A stretch of 64,000 nucleotides of DNA, from positions 1 through 64,000 of the forward strand of contig JADIYJ010000001.1 in NCBI GenBank assembly GCA_016705325.1, in the 5' to 3' direction. Origin of the DNA: Pseudomonadota bacterium (GTDB lineage: Bacteria > Pseudomonadota > Gammaproteobacteria > Steroidobacterales > Steroidobacteraceae). Below are positions 42,270 to 52,007 of the stretch, piece by piece. Within the stretch, counting starts at the first letter, position 1. Each line of letters begins with the position of its first letter. The notes beneath the pieces were generated by a model, which worked only from the letters and a program-made list of their open reading frames with translations, had not been told where the DNA came from and ran no database searches. A program made the position numbers and the translations under genes.

Positions 42270-42293
42270 CCGCGGCAGCCACGGCTGCGGCGG
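42270..42293 (+). terminator. GC-rich hairpin after flgL
   Basis: CCGC and GCAGC pair with GCTGC and GCGG around a four-base loop, with one G-G mismatch between the two stem blocks. It lies 16 bases after the flgL stop and before the fliC promoter, so it probably separates the two transcripts. No T run follows. Confidence 0.5.
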
Positions 42294-42327
42294 TTCGTCG
42301 AGTTCGTCACACGTCGACGGCTCGACC

Positions 42328-42353
42328 TAAAGTTCCCCGGCCCCCGTCCGATA
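42328..42353 (+). promoter_or_regulatory. Sigma-28 (FliA) promoter of fliC
   Basis: TAAAGTT at 42328-42334, then CCGATA at 42348-42353, a close match to the FliA consensus. It lies about 110 bases before the fliC ATG, leaving a long untranslated leader, as is common for flagellin mRNAs. Confidence 0.85.
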
Positions 42354-42464
42354 CAGAAGCAGAACGGAGCCGAGTGCAGGATCACTTGTCACCTGGGCGG
42401 CCCGGCAAACCAAGAGTGTTCGCAGCGGCGAGCAGTCATCGACTAAAGCACTAGGAGAGCCAGC

Positions 42465-44012
42465 ATGACGGGTCAGGTAATCAACACCAACGTTTCTTCG
42501 CTCAACGCGCAGCGAAATCTCTCGACCTCGCAGAGCGCGCTGTCGCAGGCGCTGCAGCGCCTGTCCTCGGGCCTGCGCATCAACAGCGCCAAGGACGACG
42601 CGGCCGGCCTGGCCATCTCCGAGCGCTTCACCACGCAGATCCGCGGCCTGAACCAGGCCGTGCGCAATGCCAACGACGGCATTTCACTCGCGCAGACGGC
42701 CGAAGCGGCCCTCGGCGAAGTCACCAACAACCTGCAGCGCATCCGCGAACTCGCCGTGCAGTCGGCCAACGCCACGAACTCGGCCTCGGATCGCGCAGCC
42801 CTCGACGCCGAAGTGCAGCAGCGCCTGGCGGAAATCGAGCGCATCGCGACCCAGACTTCGTTCAACAGCCAGAAGGTGCTCGACGGCACGTTCGGCACCG
42901 CGACCTTCCAGGTCGGCGCCAACGTCGGCGAGACGATCTCGCTCAACCTCGCGACCAGCGTGCGCACGACGGCGATCGGCAAGACCGCGGACTATGTCGG
43001 CGGCGCCGCCTACGCCACCACCGCGGCCATCGGCCAGCAGGGCGCCGGCGTCGACGGCACGGCCCTGAGCGCCGGCGACATCACCATCACGGTCGGCAGC
43101 GGCCAGGCGGTGTCGGTCGGTGCGGCGGTTGCCGGCAGCAGCAACGGCCAGACCACGTCAAGTGCCTATGCCAAGGCCGCGGCCATCAACGCGTCGGGCA
43201 TCTCGGGCGTGACGGCGACCGCCGACACGACCGCGCAGTTCAACCTCGGCACGACCGCCGTGGCGGCCACCGAGACGGACTACGACCTGACCATCAACAG
43301 CGTGGCGATCTACACCAGCTACAACGGTGTCACCAACGGCGCCGTGACCTCGGACCAGCTGGTGGCGGCGATCAACGCCAACTCGGCCACGACCGGCGTG
43401 ACCGCCTCGTACGACTCGAGCAGCACGCGCGTGACGCTGACGTCCTCGGATGGTCGCAACATCAGCGTGACCCAGGGCAGCACCACCAACGCGACCGATG
43501 GCGCCGCGCAGGGTCTCGGCGCCGCCGAGGGCACCAACAACACGCAGAATCAATCGGCGACGCTGGCCGCTGCGGCGGGCGGCACGGCGACGGCCGGCCT
43601 GGTCGGCAGCATCCGGTTGAGCTCGGCGGCGTCCGTCAGCATCGGCAGCACAGCCGCGCGCATCGGCTTCTCGGCCACGGCCTACTCGCTCGGCAATTCG
43701 GCGTTGAACTCGACCTCGGTCACGACGGTGGCGAACGCCAACACCACGATCGGACGCGTCGATGCGGCCCTGTCGTCGGTCAACGGCCTGCGCAGCAACT
43801 TCGGCGCGATCCAGAACCGCTTCGAATCGACGATCGCCAACCTGACGGCGGTCAACGAGAACCTCGAAGCGTCCCGCAGCCGCATCCGTGACGCGGATTT
43901 CGCGCAGGAGACGGCCGAGCTGACGCGCGCGCAGATCCTGCAGCAGGCGGGCGTGGCGATTCTCGCCCAGGCCAATGCCCTGCCGCAGAACGTGCTCGGA
44001 CTGCTGCGGTAA
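42465..44012 (+). CDS. fliC: Flagellin
   Basis: The 515-residue filament subunit. Conserved N-terminal D0/D1 (INTNVSSLNAQRNLSTSQSALSQALQRLSSGLRINSAKDDAAGLAISERF) and C-terminal D1/D0 (NLEASRSRIRDADFAQETAELTRAQILQQAGVAILAQANALPQNVLGLLR) flank a Thr/Ala/Asn/Ser-rich middle (about residues 170-415) that carries two flagellin-IN-like motifs (AINASGISGVTATAD and AINANSATTGVTASYD). There is no Cys and little Trp/Pro, as usual. AGGAGAG 7 bases before the ATG is a strong ribosome site. A hairpin follows the stop. This is the only flagellin gene in the window. Confidence 0.97.
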   Translation: MTGQVINTNVSSLNAQRNLSTSQSALSQALQRLSSGLRINSAKDDAAGLAISERFTTQIRGLNQAVRNANDGISLAQTAEAALGEVTNNLQRIRELAVQSANATNSASDRAALDAEVQQRLAEIERIATQTSFNSQKVLDGTFGTATFQVGANVGETISLNLATSVRTTAIGKTADYVGGAAYATTAAIGQQGAGVDGTALSAGDITITVGSGQAVSVGAAVAGSSNGQTTSSAYAKAAAINASGISGVTATADTTAQFNLGTTAVAATETDYDLTINSVAIYTSYNGVTNGAVTSDQLVAAINANSATTGVTASYDSSSTRVTLTSSDGRNISVTQGSTTNATDGAAQGLGAAEGTNNTQNQSATLAAAAGGTATAGLVGSIRLSSAASVSIGSTAARIGFSATAYSLGNSALNSTSVTTVANANTTIGRVDAALSSVNGLRSNFGAIQNRFESTIANLTAVNENLEASRSRIRDADFAQETAELTRAQILQQAGVAILAQANALPQNVLGLLR

Positions 44013-44021
44013 CGTGCTCCG

Positions 44022-44059
44022 CGGTGGCCTGCGGCCCGTTTGCGCGGCGCAGGCCACCG
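44022..44059 (+). terminator. Strong hairpin after fliC
   Basis: GGTGGCCTGCG (44023-44033) pairs perfectly with CGCAGGCCACC (44048-44058), extended by one more C-G pair, with a 14-base loop; CGGTTTCC follows. It starts ten bases after the fliC stop and likely ends most fliC transcripts. Confidence 0.75.
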
Positions 44060-44165
44060 TCGGTTTCCCCGGCCTTGCGCCGTCTCTTGTGAGCGGTGGG
44101 GCCAGCAACGAAGGTTAACGAATCAAGGCAGCGAACGAGGCAAGCGGACGAACGGATTGACGGTC

Positions 44166-44531
44166 ATGACAGACAGCGTCGGCAATGTGGTGCGGCCAGC
44201 ATCCCCAGTCGCAGCGGCAGGTTCCACCGCGACGGGCGGCAAGCGCTTGCCGGCGGCAGGAAGCCAGCCGCCGCCTGAAACTGCCGCGCGTGTGGCGGAG
44301 CAGGCCGTCGCCGATCTCCAGGCAACCGTGCAACGCATGAATGCGCTCATGACCGAAAGCCGGCGGGCACTGAGGTTCCAGGTCGATGAGGCCAGTGGGC
44401 GCACGATCATCACCGTTCTCAACCCGGAAACGGGCGAAATCGTGCGCCAGATTCCTTCACCTGAAATGATGGCGCTGGCGCGCTCGCTGGAGGCGGGCGG
44501 CAAGGGTGCCATGCTGCAGGAGCGCGCCTGA
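44166..44531 (+). CDS. flaG: FlaG family protein
   Basis: A 121-residue protein with a disordered Ala/Pro-rich N-terminus (residues 1-45) and the FlaG domain at the end: AVQRMNALMTESRRALRFQVDEASGR-like sequence then TIITVLNPETGEIVRQIPSPEMMALARSLE. FlaG influences filament length in polar flagella, lying between flagellin and fliD as here. ATG 44166 starts the known family-like MTDSV reading. Confidence 0.9.
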   Translation: MTDSVGNVVRPASPVAAAGSTATGGKRLPAAGSQPPPETAARVAEQAVADLQATVQRMNALMTESRRALRFQVDEASGRTIITVLNPETGEIVRQIPSPEMMALARSLEAGGKGAMLQERA

Positions 44532-44534
44532 TCG

Positions 44535-44550
44535 AGGCACGGATCTTGCT
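44535..44550 (+). promoter_or_regulatory. Sigma-54 promoter of fliD
   Basis: AGGCACGGATCTTGCT: GG at 44536-44537 and GC at 44548-44549 with ten bases between. It begins four bases after the flaG stop and 66 bases before the fliD ATG. Confidence 0.8.
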
Positions 44551-44615
44551 TAACGTTGCCACGGCGGCGACTTCCGCACCGGCAGGACACGCATCGGCAG
44601 GCAGCGAACGAACTC

Positions 44616-46001
44616 ATGGCCAGCATCACCGCCACCGGCATTGGCTCCGACCTGGACATTTCGGGCCTGGTCAAGAGTCTCGTTGCCGCGGAGGGCAAGG
44701 CGCATGCCAGCCGTCTCGAGCGACGCGAGGCGGGATTCCAGGCGCGCCTCTCGGCCTACGGCAGCTTCCGCAGCGCCGTGGAGGAATTGCGCTCCGCACT
44801 CGAACCGCTCAAGACGCTGAGCCGGTTCCAGGGTCGTACCGTCACCTCCGGCAACAAGGACATCGTCACCGGGACTGCGGGCGCCACGGCCGCCCCGGGC
44901 AGTTTTGCCATCGAAGTTGTGCAGCTCGCAACGCCGCAGAAACTGCGTTCCGGGGTATTCGCCGCGGACACCACGGCGGTCGGCACGGGGTCGCTGGTCG
45001 TCACGACCGGCGGCAAGTCGATGACGCTGGTGATCGATTCGACGCACGGCACGCTGGCGGGAATTCGCGACGCGGTGAACGCTGCGAGCGACAACCCGGG
45101 CGTGACCGCGTCGATCGTGACTGGCACGGCAGGCGCGCAGCTGGTCCTCACCGCGCGCAGCACCGGCGCAAGCAACGCAATCACCGTCACCCAGAGCGGC
45201 GGGGATGGGGGTCTTGCCAGCCTGGTGTACGACCCGGCGAACTCGATCCTGAACCTGACCGAGGTCAGCGCCGCCCGCGACGCTTCGATCCTCGTCGACG
45301 GCGTCGCGGTGACGAGCGCGACGAACTCGTTCACGTCGGCCATCAGCGGCTTGACGATCGATGCGACCGGCGTGTCGACCGTTGGCGAGCCGACCACTCT
45401 CACGATCGCGTACGACACGACCGGGGCCCGCAGCAGGATCGACGAATTCGTCGGCGCCTACAATTCGCTGGTCGACAACCTGCGCGCGCTGGCGAGCTAC
45501 GATCCGGAAACGAAAGTGGCCGGCCCCTTGCTCGGCGACGCCACCTATCGGGACTTCTCGGAGTCCGTGCGCCGCCTGATGTCGACGGCGACCGGTGGGC
45601 TCGGCGTGTCGTTCGCCACGCTGGCGGAGCTCGGCATCAGCCGCACGCTCGACGGCACTCTCGAAGTGAACGAGGCGAAGCTTGCGGCCGCGCTGACCAC
45701 CGACTTCGACGGTGTTGGCCGGTTCTTCTCCGATGCCGGCGATGGCGTCGCCACGCGCATGGACACGCTGCTCGAGCGCTATGTCACCGCCGGCGGCGCG
45801 CTCGACACGCGGATCAAGGGGCTGCAGCGGAGCATCGACGGGATCGGCGACGAGCGCGAGGCATTGCAGACGCGCCTGACCGCTTACGAGGCCCGGCTGC
45901 GCACACAGTTCAACGCGCTCGACAGCCTGGTCGCCAAGTTGCGCAGCACCGGCGATTACCTCAACCAGCAGCTCGCCAACCTGCCCGGCGCCGCGCGGTA
46001 G
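44616..46001 (+). CDS. fliD: Flagellar filament cap FliD
   Basis: A 461-residue capping protein that folds flagellin at the filament tip. MASITATGIGSDLDISGLVKSLVAAEGKA is the FliD N-terminus, followed by RREAGFQARLSAYGSFRSAVEELRSAL. Repeated beta domains with flagellin-IN-like AIVNAASDNPGVTASI-type sequence fill the middle; RIDEFVGAYNSLVDNLRALA and the C-terminal coiled coil LQTRLTAYEARLRTQFNALDSLVAKLRSTGDYLNQQLANL complete it. ATG 44616 is decided by the family start. Confidence 0.95.
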   Translation: MASITATGIGSDLDISGLVKSLVAAEGKAHASRLERREAGFQARLSAYGSFRSAVEELRSALEPLKTLSRFQGRTVTSGNKDIVTGTAGATAAPGSFAIEVVQLATPQKLRSGVFAADTTAVGTGSLVVTTGGKSMTLVIDSTHGTLAGIRDAVNAASDNPGVTASIVTGTAGAQLVLTARSTGASNAITVTQSGGDGGLASLVYDPANSILNLTEVSAARDASILVDGVAVTSATNSFTSAISGLTIDATGVSTVGEPTTLTIAYDTTGARSRIDEFVGAYNSLVDNLRALASYDPETKVAGPLLGDATYRDFSESVRRLMSTATGGLGVSFATLAELGISRTLDGTLEVNEAKLAAALTTDFDGVGRFFSDAGDGVATRMDTLLERYVTAGGALDTRIKGLQRSIDGIGDEREALQTRLTAYEARLRTQFNALDSLVAKLRSTGDYLNQQLANLPGAAR

Positions 46002-46039
46002 GTTCAATGACGAAGCGCAGCATCGCGGAGTAAGTTCAT

Positions 46040-46438
46040 ATGTACACGGGACCACAGTCCGGAGTCTCAGCGTATCGTGACGTTCGCGCGGGCGGGGCGC
46101 ATGGCGCGAGTCCGCACGGAGTGGTCCTCATGATGCTCGATGGCGCACTCATGCGCGTGGCTGCGGCCAGGGGCCAGATCGAGCGTGGCGAGGTGGCCGC
46201 AAAGGCGGAGTCACTCAGCCGCGCGCTGGCAATCGTCGAGGCGTTGCGCCTGGCGCTCGACCACGAGCGGGGCGGCGAAATCGCGCACAACCTGGAGAAC
46301 CTGTACGACTACGTGTCGCTGCGGATCACCCAGGCAAACCTGCGCACTTCCGTGCAACCGCTCGAGGAGGCTGCATCGCTGCTGAATGAAGTGCGCCTGG
46401 CCTGGGCCGCGATCGCGCCGGACGCGGCGCGTCCCTGA
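46040..46438 (+). CDS. fliS: Flagellin export chaperone FliS
   Basis: A 132-residue four-helix chaperone that keeps flagellin unpolymerised before export. HGVVLMMLDGALMRVAAARGQIERG (the FliS LI-x-M-L-Y/D-G region, residues 26-50), KAESLSRALAIVEALRLALDHERGGEIAHNLENLYDYVSLRITQANLR and the final helix are all present. Standard order fliD-fliS-fliT. Confidence 0.94.
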   Translation: MYTGPQSGVSAYRDVRAGGAHGASPHGVVLMMLDGALMRVAAARGQIERGEVAAKAESLSRALAIVEALRLALDHERGGEIAHNLENLYDYVSLRITQANLRTSVQPLEEAASLLNEVRLAWAAIAPDAARP

Positions 46439-46445
46439 TCGCCGC

Positions 46446-46754
46446 ATGTCAGACCACGACAAACTGCAGACGCTGCTCGCCATCACGCGGGTGCTCGAAG
46501 AGGCGGTGACGAACTGCGAGTTCGAGCTCGCGCTGCGGCTGCAGGACGAGTTGCGCCAGCGCCTGGCAGCGCTATCGACTGCGGGCCAGCGTGAGCCGCA
46601 GGTGGAACTGGTGCTCGCGGAGCTGCAGACAGCGAACGCGCGCCTGTTGACGAACGCGGAGCAGGCGCGCGGGGCGGTACTGTCCGCCTTGCTGCAGCTG
46701 GCGCAGCGGCGCCGGGCGGTCGACGGCTACACTGCCTTCGCCCCCGGACGTTGA
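46446..46754 (+). CDS. fliT: FliT-like flagellar chaperone
   Basis: A 102-residue helical protein directly after fliS. The helices TLLAITRVLEEAVTNCEFELALRLQDELRQRLAAL and ELQTANARLLTNAEQARGAVLSALLQLAQRRRAVDGY resemble FliT-type export chaperones in size and layout; sequence conservation in this family is low, so position carries much of the argument. FliT binds FliD and, in enterics, regulates FlhDC, which is absent from this type of system. Confidence 0.7.
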   Translation: MSDHDKLQTLLAITRVLEEAVTNCEFELALRLQDELRQRLAALSTAGQREPQVELVLAELQTANARLLTNAEQARGAVLSALLQLAQRRRAVDGYTAFAPGR

Positions 46755-46793
46755 GTCGCCACCCGGCGATGCCCGGCGGGTGAGCATGCAGCC

Positions 46794-47369
46794 ATGACCG
46801 CTCAACCATCCCGCCCGGGATCGGAGACGACGCGCCTGGTGCGGGCCGATCGCTTACCGCTCGTCGTTGCGGTCATCGAGCCGCCCTCGATCGAGTTGCT
46901 GCACCGATGGAACAGCGACAACCTGGACCTGTTGCACGCGCTGGCCGCGTTCGAGGATGCGCCGCGCGAAGGCAGGGAGGACCATGGGCCGTTTGCCGCT
47001 GAAATCAGCAAGCTCGATGCCAAGCTGCGGCTCATCCTGCGCCTGCTCGGCCGCCTGACCGCGGCCAGCACACCGCTGCCTGACGAACGCGAACTGCGTT
47101 TTGGTGCCGACCGGCTCGAATGGACCGGACCGGCGATCGGGCCGGCGGGTGTGCGCGCCGTCGCGCACCTGCACCTGTCGCCGTTGATCAATGAACCGCT
47201 GCGCCTGCCCGGGTTGCTGCTGCTGAACCCAGCGGGTGCCGCGGAGCCCGCATGGCAGTGCTTGCGTTACCAAGGGCTCGACCCGTTGACCGTCGATGCG
47301 ATCGAAAAACACATATTCCTGTACCACCGGCGCGCGGTGGCCAAGGCCCGGCAGCAACTGGCCCCTTGA
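46794..47369 (+). CDS. Atypical PilZ-domain protein
   Basis: A 191-residue protein in the place where polar-flagellar clusters often keep a PilZ gene. Residues 75-185 resemble the atypical PilZ c-di-GMP-receptor family: AEISKLDAKLRLILRLLGRL, then LRFGADRLEWTGPAIGPAGVRAVAHLHLSPLINEPLRLPGLLL and DPLTVDAIEKHIFLYHRRAVAKAR. The canonical RxxxR and D/NxSxxG ligands are not visible, so c-di-GMP binding is uncertain. It may couple second-messenger level to motility. Confidence 0.7.
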   Translation: MTAQPSRPGSETTRLVRADRLPLVVAVIEPPSIELLHRWNSDNLDLLHALAAFEDAPREGREDHGPFAAEISKLDAKLRLILRLLGRLTAASTPLPDERELRFGADRLEWTGPAIGPAGVRAVAHLHLSPLINEPLRLPGLLLLNPAGAAEPAWQCLRYQGLDPLTVDAIEKHIFLYHRRAVAKARQQLAP

Positions 47370-47419
47370 CGAGGCGGGCCACCACATATAGTGGCTAGAA
47401 TTCACAACCCGTCTATAGA

Positions 47420-47448
47420 TTGTACTTCCAGAATGTATTAAGTTAAAT
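47420..47448 (+). promoter_or_regulatory. Candidate sigma-70 promoter of fleQ
   Basis: TTGTAC (47420-47425), 17 bases, TTAAAT (47443-47448), in the AT-rich block 47390-47500, which stands out in this GC-rich window. fleQ is normally a sigma-70 gene at the top of the hierarchy, and no sigma-54 element is visible here. Confidence 0.5.
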
Positions 47449-47473
47449 AAATGATAATAACTGTCCCGACTTG

Positions 47474-47511
47474 TGGTCTACTTCGACCATAAGAATAAGG
47501 GTTGGTCGAAG
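47474..47511 (+). repeat. Overlapping inverted repeats in the fleQ leader
   Basis: CTTCGACCA (47481-47489) pairs perfectly with TGGTCGAAG (47503-47511) across 13 bases. The same GACCA can instead pair with an earlier TGGTC (47474-47478) across six bases. The two hairpins exclude each other. The elements end 56 bases before the fleQ ATG, so they could be a protein operator with three half-sites or a switch in the mRNA leader. Confidence 0.6.
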
Positions 47512-47567
47512 GCGGACTCTGTTCGCTTTCGGGTGCGACGGGATGCGTGCAAGGCCGGGGTGGGTGG

Positions 47568-48971
<1,404 letters not shown>

Positions 48972-49057
48972 CGGAAGCATGGCCCCGTGCGCAACGCGAC
49001 CGACGTTTGCCGCGGCAATGGCCGCGAGTGCTGGCCGAATCCCGCGGCAGACAGGCC

Positions 49058-49073
49058 CGGCACGCTATTTGCT
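49058..49073 (+). promoter_or_regulatory. Sigma-54 promoter of fleSR
   Basis: CGGCACGCTATTTGCT has GG (49059-49060) and GC (49071-49072) ten bases apart. Transcription would start near 49084, only a few bases before the first possible fleS ATG at 49088, hinting at a leaderless message or a later start. Confidence 0.8.
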
Positions 49074-49087
49074 TGGTCATTGCCCGC

Positions 49088-50293
49088 ATGCATCCGGCCA
49101 GACGCAATTCCGGGATCGAATCGCAGCAGACGCTGGTGCTCGAGGAGGCATTCTCGAGTTTCACCCGGGCGTCGCACTCGCTCGAGCAGACCTACCGCTC
49201 GCTCGAGGACCGCATCGCGCGCCTGACGGCGGAGCTTGCCGCGGCCAACGACCAGCAGGCACAACAGGCGGCTGAGAACGCGCGGCTCTGCGAGCGGTTG
49301 ACACTGCTGCTCGAAGCGCTGCCTGGGGGCGTGCTGGTCATCGATGCGGGCGGCACGGTCGTCCAGGCCAATGGGGTCGCCGCGACGCTGATCGGCGAAG
49401 TTGTCGTGGGGCTGCCCTGGGACGTGGTGGCGACGCGAGCATTCGCGCACCAGGACGGCGTCGACGTGGTGCTGCGCGATGGTCGGCGACTGACGCAATC
49501 GGAGCGCGACCTGCCCGATCGCTCCGGCCGCATCGTGCTGCTCACCGACGATACCGACGCCCGTGCGATACGCGAGTTGCTCGATCGCCACCGGCGCCTG
49601 TCGGCGATGGGAGAAATGGCCGCGAAACTCGCGCACCAGATTCGTACCCCGCTGTCCGCGGCGCTGCTCTATGCATCGCAACTGGCGGCCCCGGTCATCT
49701 CTGCCACCGAGCGGCAGAGGTTCGCGGAACGTGCGGTCGCCCGCCTCAAGGACCTCGACCGGACGGTCCAGGAAATGCTGACCTTCGCGCGCGGCGGGCC
49801 GCAACCGGCCGAGCATGTGCGGGTCGGCTCCGTGCTTGCGGAAGTGCTGCAGGTTCTCGAGCCGGACCTCGCCGCCGGAGGCATGGTCCTGCAGGTGGTC
49901 TGCGACGCAGATGCCGCCGAACTCACCGGCAGCCGGACGGCGCTGGCCGGGGCGCTCGCGAATCTGGTCACCAACGCCAGGCAGGCAATGAACGGTCAGG
50001 GTGTCGTGTTGCTCGAGGCCCAGCCGGCCGGCGACGGCTGGGTGGATATCCGCGTCAGCGACAGCGGCCCTGGCATTTCCCCGCAGCATCGCGAGCGGCT
50101 GTTCGAGCCTTTCTTCACCACGCGACAGGGCGGTACCGGCCTCGGCCTCGCCATCGTGAAGTCCGTCGTCGATGCGCACCACGGCACGATCGCCGCAGTG
50201 GATTCGCCACTCGGCGGGGCCTGTTTTTCGATCCGGTTGCCGCTGTCGGTCCGCGGCACAACCGGGAAGCCATCAGGGAGGGTCGATGCCTGA
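49088..50293 (+). CDS. fleS: Flagellar sensor kinase FleS
   Basis: A 401-residue cytosolic histidine kinase partner of FleR. A coiled region (residues 25-65, SLEDRIARLTAELAAANDQQAQQAAENARL) precedes a PAS-like domain (LLEALPGGVLVIDAGGTVVQAN). The phosphoacceptor is in AKLAHQIRTPLSAAL (His183); the N box LANLVTNARQAM, DSGPGIS and GGTGLGLAIVKS form the ATP site. No membrane helices. ATG 49088 is the first start after the sigma-54 site; GTG 49136 is an alternative. The stop overlaps fleR by eight bases. Confidence 0.92.
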   Translation: MHPARRNSGIESQQTLVLEEAFSSFTRASHSLEQTYRSLEDRIARLTAELAAANDQQAQQAAENARLCERLTLLLEALPGGVLVIDAGGTVVQANGVAATLIGEVVVGLPWDVVATRAFAHQDGVDVVLRDGRRLTQSERDLPDRSGRIVLLTDDTDARAIRELLDRHRRLSAMGEMAAKLAHQIRTPLSAALLYASQLAAPVISATERQRFAERAVARLKDLDRTVQEMLTFARGGPQPAEHVRVGSVLAEVLQVLEPDLAAGGMVLQVVCDADAAELTGSRTALAGALANLVTNARQAMNGQGVVLLEAQPAGDGWVDIRVSDSGPGISPQHRERLFEPFFTTRQGGTGLGLAIVKSVVDAHHGTIAAVDSPLGGACFSIRLPLSVRGTTGKPSGRVDA

Positions 50294-51620
50294 GCATGCG
50301 GTGCTGGTGGTCGAGGACGACTGTGCGTTGCGCGAGGCGCTGTGCGACACGCTCATGGTTGCGGGCTACGAGGTCCGGCCCGCCGCGGACGGCGCGACGG
50401 CGCTCAACGTCCTCGAGCGCGAGGCCGTCGACCTCGTGGTCAGCGACGTGCAGATGCAGCCGATGGACGGCCACGCGCTGCTCGGCCTGATCCGTGCTCG
50501 CCAGCCGAACCTGCCGGTGATCCTGATGACTGCCTACGGCAGCATCCGGCAGGCGGTCGACGTGATGCGTGCTGGCGCCACCGAGTACCTGGTCAAGCCG
50601 TTCGAAGCTCGCGCCCTGGTCGAGCTGATCGAGCGTTACTCGCATTGCAGCAGTGCCGGGGACTCGCTGCTCGCGGTGGACCCGCGCAGCCGCGAGCTGA
50701 AGCAGCTTGCGCAGCGTCTTGCGCAGACCGAGACCAGCGTGCTGCTGACAGGGGAGAGCGGAACCGGCAAGGAAGTGTATGCGCGCTTCCTGCACCAGCA
50801 GTCGCGCCGCGCCTCCGGGCCCTTCGTGCCGATCAACTGCGCCGCGATTCCGGAGACGATGCTCGAGGCGCTGCTGTTCGGGTTCGAGAAGGGCGCCTTC
50901 ACCGGCGCCCAGGTCGCGCATGCGGGCAAGTTCGAGCAGGCGCAGGGCGGGACACTGCTGCTCGATGAAATTTCGGAGCTGCCGCAGAACCTGCAGTCGA
51001 AGCTGCTGCGGGTGCTGCAGGAGCGCGAAGTCGAGCGGCTGGGTTCCACGCGCACGATCGCGCTGGACGTCCGGGTGGTCGCCGCGACCAATCGCACACT
51101 CAGGACGCTCGTCGGCGAAGGGCGGTTTCGCGAGGATCTCTACTACCGGTTGAGCGTCTTCCCGCTGGAGATTCCGCCGCTGCGCGACCGGACCGGCGAC
51201 ATCTGGCCGTTGTTCGAGCACTCGCTGCGCCGGCACTGCGCGGGCTCCAGGGCGCTGCCTGCCGTCACCGACGCCGCACGGGTTGCGCTGTGCGCGCATC
51301 GCTGGCCCGGCAACGTGCGCGAGCTGGATAACCTCGCCCAGCGCGCCCTCGTGTTGCTGCACGGTGACGTGATCGGGCCCGAGCAGCTGCATTTCGAGAC
51401 CGGCAGCAATGCAACGCCGGCCATTGCACCTGCGGCCGCGGACGAGTCGCGCCTCGGCGAGGCGCTGCGCTCGCGCGAGTCGCGCCTGATCCTGCAGGCG
51501 CTGGCGAAGGGTCGCGGCAGCCGCAAGAGCGCCGCGGAAACCCTCGGAATCAGCCCGCGCACGTTGCGTCACAAGCTCTCCCAGATGCGCGCCGCCGGCA
51601 TCGCCATCCCCGAAGACTGA
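50286..51620 (+). CDS. fleR: Flagellar response regulator FleR (sigma-54 activator)
   Basis: A 444-residue NtrC-type regulator. The receiver domain (1-120) has acidic residues E10-D11-D12 and the phosphorylation site Asp54 (VVSDVQMQPMDG), with Lys in VKPFEA. The AAA+ domain has GESGTGKE, EKGAFTGAQ and TLLLDEISEL; the Fis-type DNA-binding helices are KSAAETLGISPRTLRHKLSQMR. It activates later sigma-54 flagellar promoters after phosphorylation by FleS. ATG 50286 overlaps fleS, supporting coupled translation. Confidence 0.95.
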   Translation: MPEHAVLVVEDDCALREALCDTLMVAGYEVRPAADGATALNVLEREAVDLVVSDVQMQPMDGHALLGLIRARQPNLPVILMTAYGSIRQAVDVMRAGATEYLVKPFEARALVELIERYSHCSSAGDSLLAVDPRSRELKQLAQRLAQTETSVLLTGESGTGKEVYARFLHQQSRRASGPFVPINCAAIPETMLEALLFGFEKGAFTGAQVAHAGKFEQAQGGTLLLDEISELPQNLQSKLLRVLQEREVERLGSTRTIALDVRVVAATNRTLRTLVGEGRFREDLYYRLSVFPLEIPPLRDRTGDIWPLFEHSLRRHCAGSRALPAVTDAARVALCAHRWPGNVRELDNLAQRALVLLHGDVIGPEQLHFETGSNATPAIAPAAADESRLGEALRSRESRLILQALAKGRGSRKSAAETLGISPRTLRHKLSQMRAAGIAIPED

Positions 51621-51652
51621 GCCAGGTCGAGCCCGCCGGAGCAGCGATTGCA

Positions 51653-51973
51653 ATGAGTGAAATGGCCATTCAGCAGATTCTCACGCAGATGCGCACGCTC
51701 GCTGCGGAAATCGATGCGCCGGCGCGCGCGGCGGGCAGCGAGCCGGCGCCGTCCGGTTTCGGCACGTTGCTCGAGCACGCCATCGAGTCGGTCAACACGC
51801 AGCAGGGCGAGGCGCGCCAGCTTGCCGCCGCGCTCGAAGCCGGCACGCCGGGCGTGGACATCGCGCAGGTGATGATCGAGGTGCAGAAGGCGAGCCTGGC
51901 CTTCAAGGCCATGACCGAGGTGCGCAATCGCCTGGTCAATGCCTACCAGGACATCATGAACATGCCTGTCTGA
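51653..51973 (+). CDS. fliE: Hook-basal body protein FliE
   Basis: A 106-residue adaptor joining the MS ring to the rod. The C-terminal half (FGTLLEHAIESVNTQQGEARQLAAALEAGTPGVDIAQVMIEVQKASLAFKAMTEVRNRLVNAYQDIMNMPV) is the conserved FliE domain, including IEVQKASLAFKAMTEVRNKL-like sequence. First gene of the fliEFGHIJ block; a weak GG-N10-GC match lies too close to the ATG to be convincing. CGGAG lies 12 bases upstream. Confidence 0.95.
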   Translation: MSEMAIQQILTQMRTLAAEIDAPARAAGSEPAPSGFGTLLEHAIESVNTQQGEARQLAAALEAGTPGVDIAQVMIEVQKASLAFKAMTEVRNRLVNAYQDIMNMPV

Positions 51974-52007
51974 GGCCTGACACAGCAACGCGAGGCGGGA
52001 AGCACAA

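Noticed and set aside
42465..44012. A second, unusual domain such as a protease inserted in the flagellin middle
   Set aside because: The middle is low-complexity Thr/Ala/Asn-rich with flagellin-IN-like motifs and lacks HExxH or other catalytic patterns.
51637..51652. A GG-N10-GC element directly before fliE as a sigma-54 promoter
   Set aside because: The -24 box reads GGAG, not GGCA, and the predicted start of transcription would fall inside fliE.
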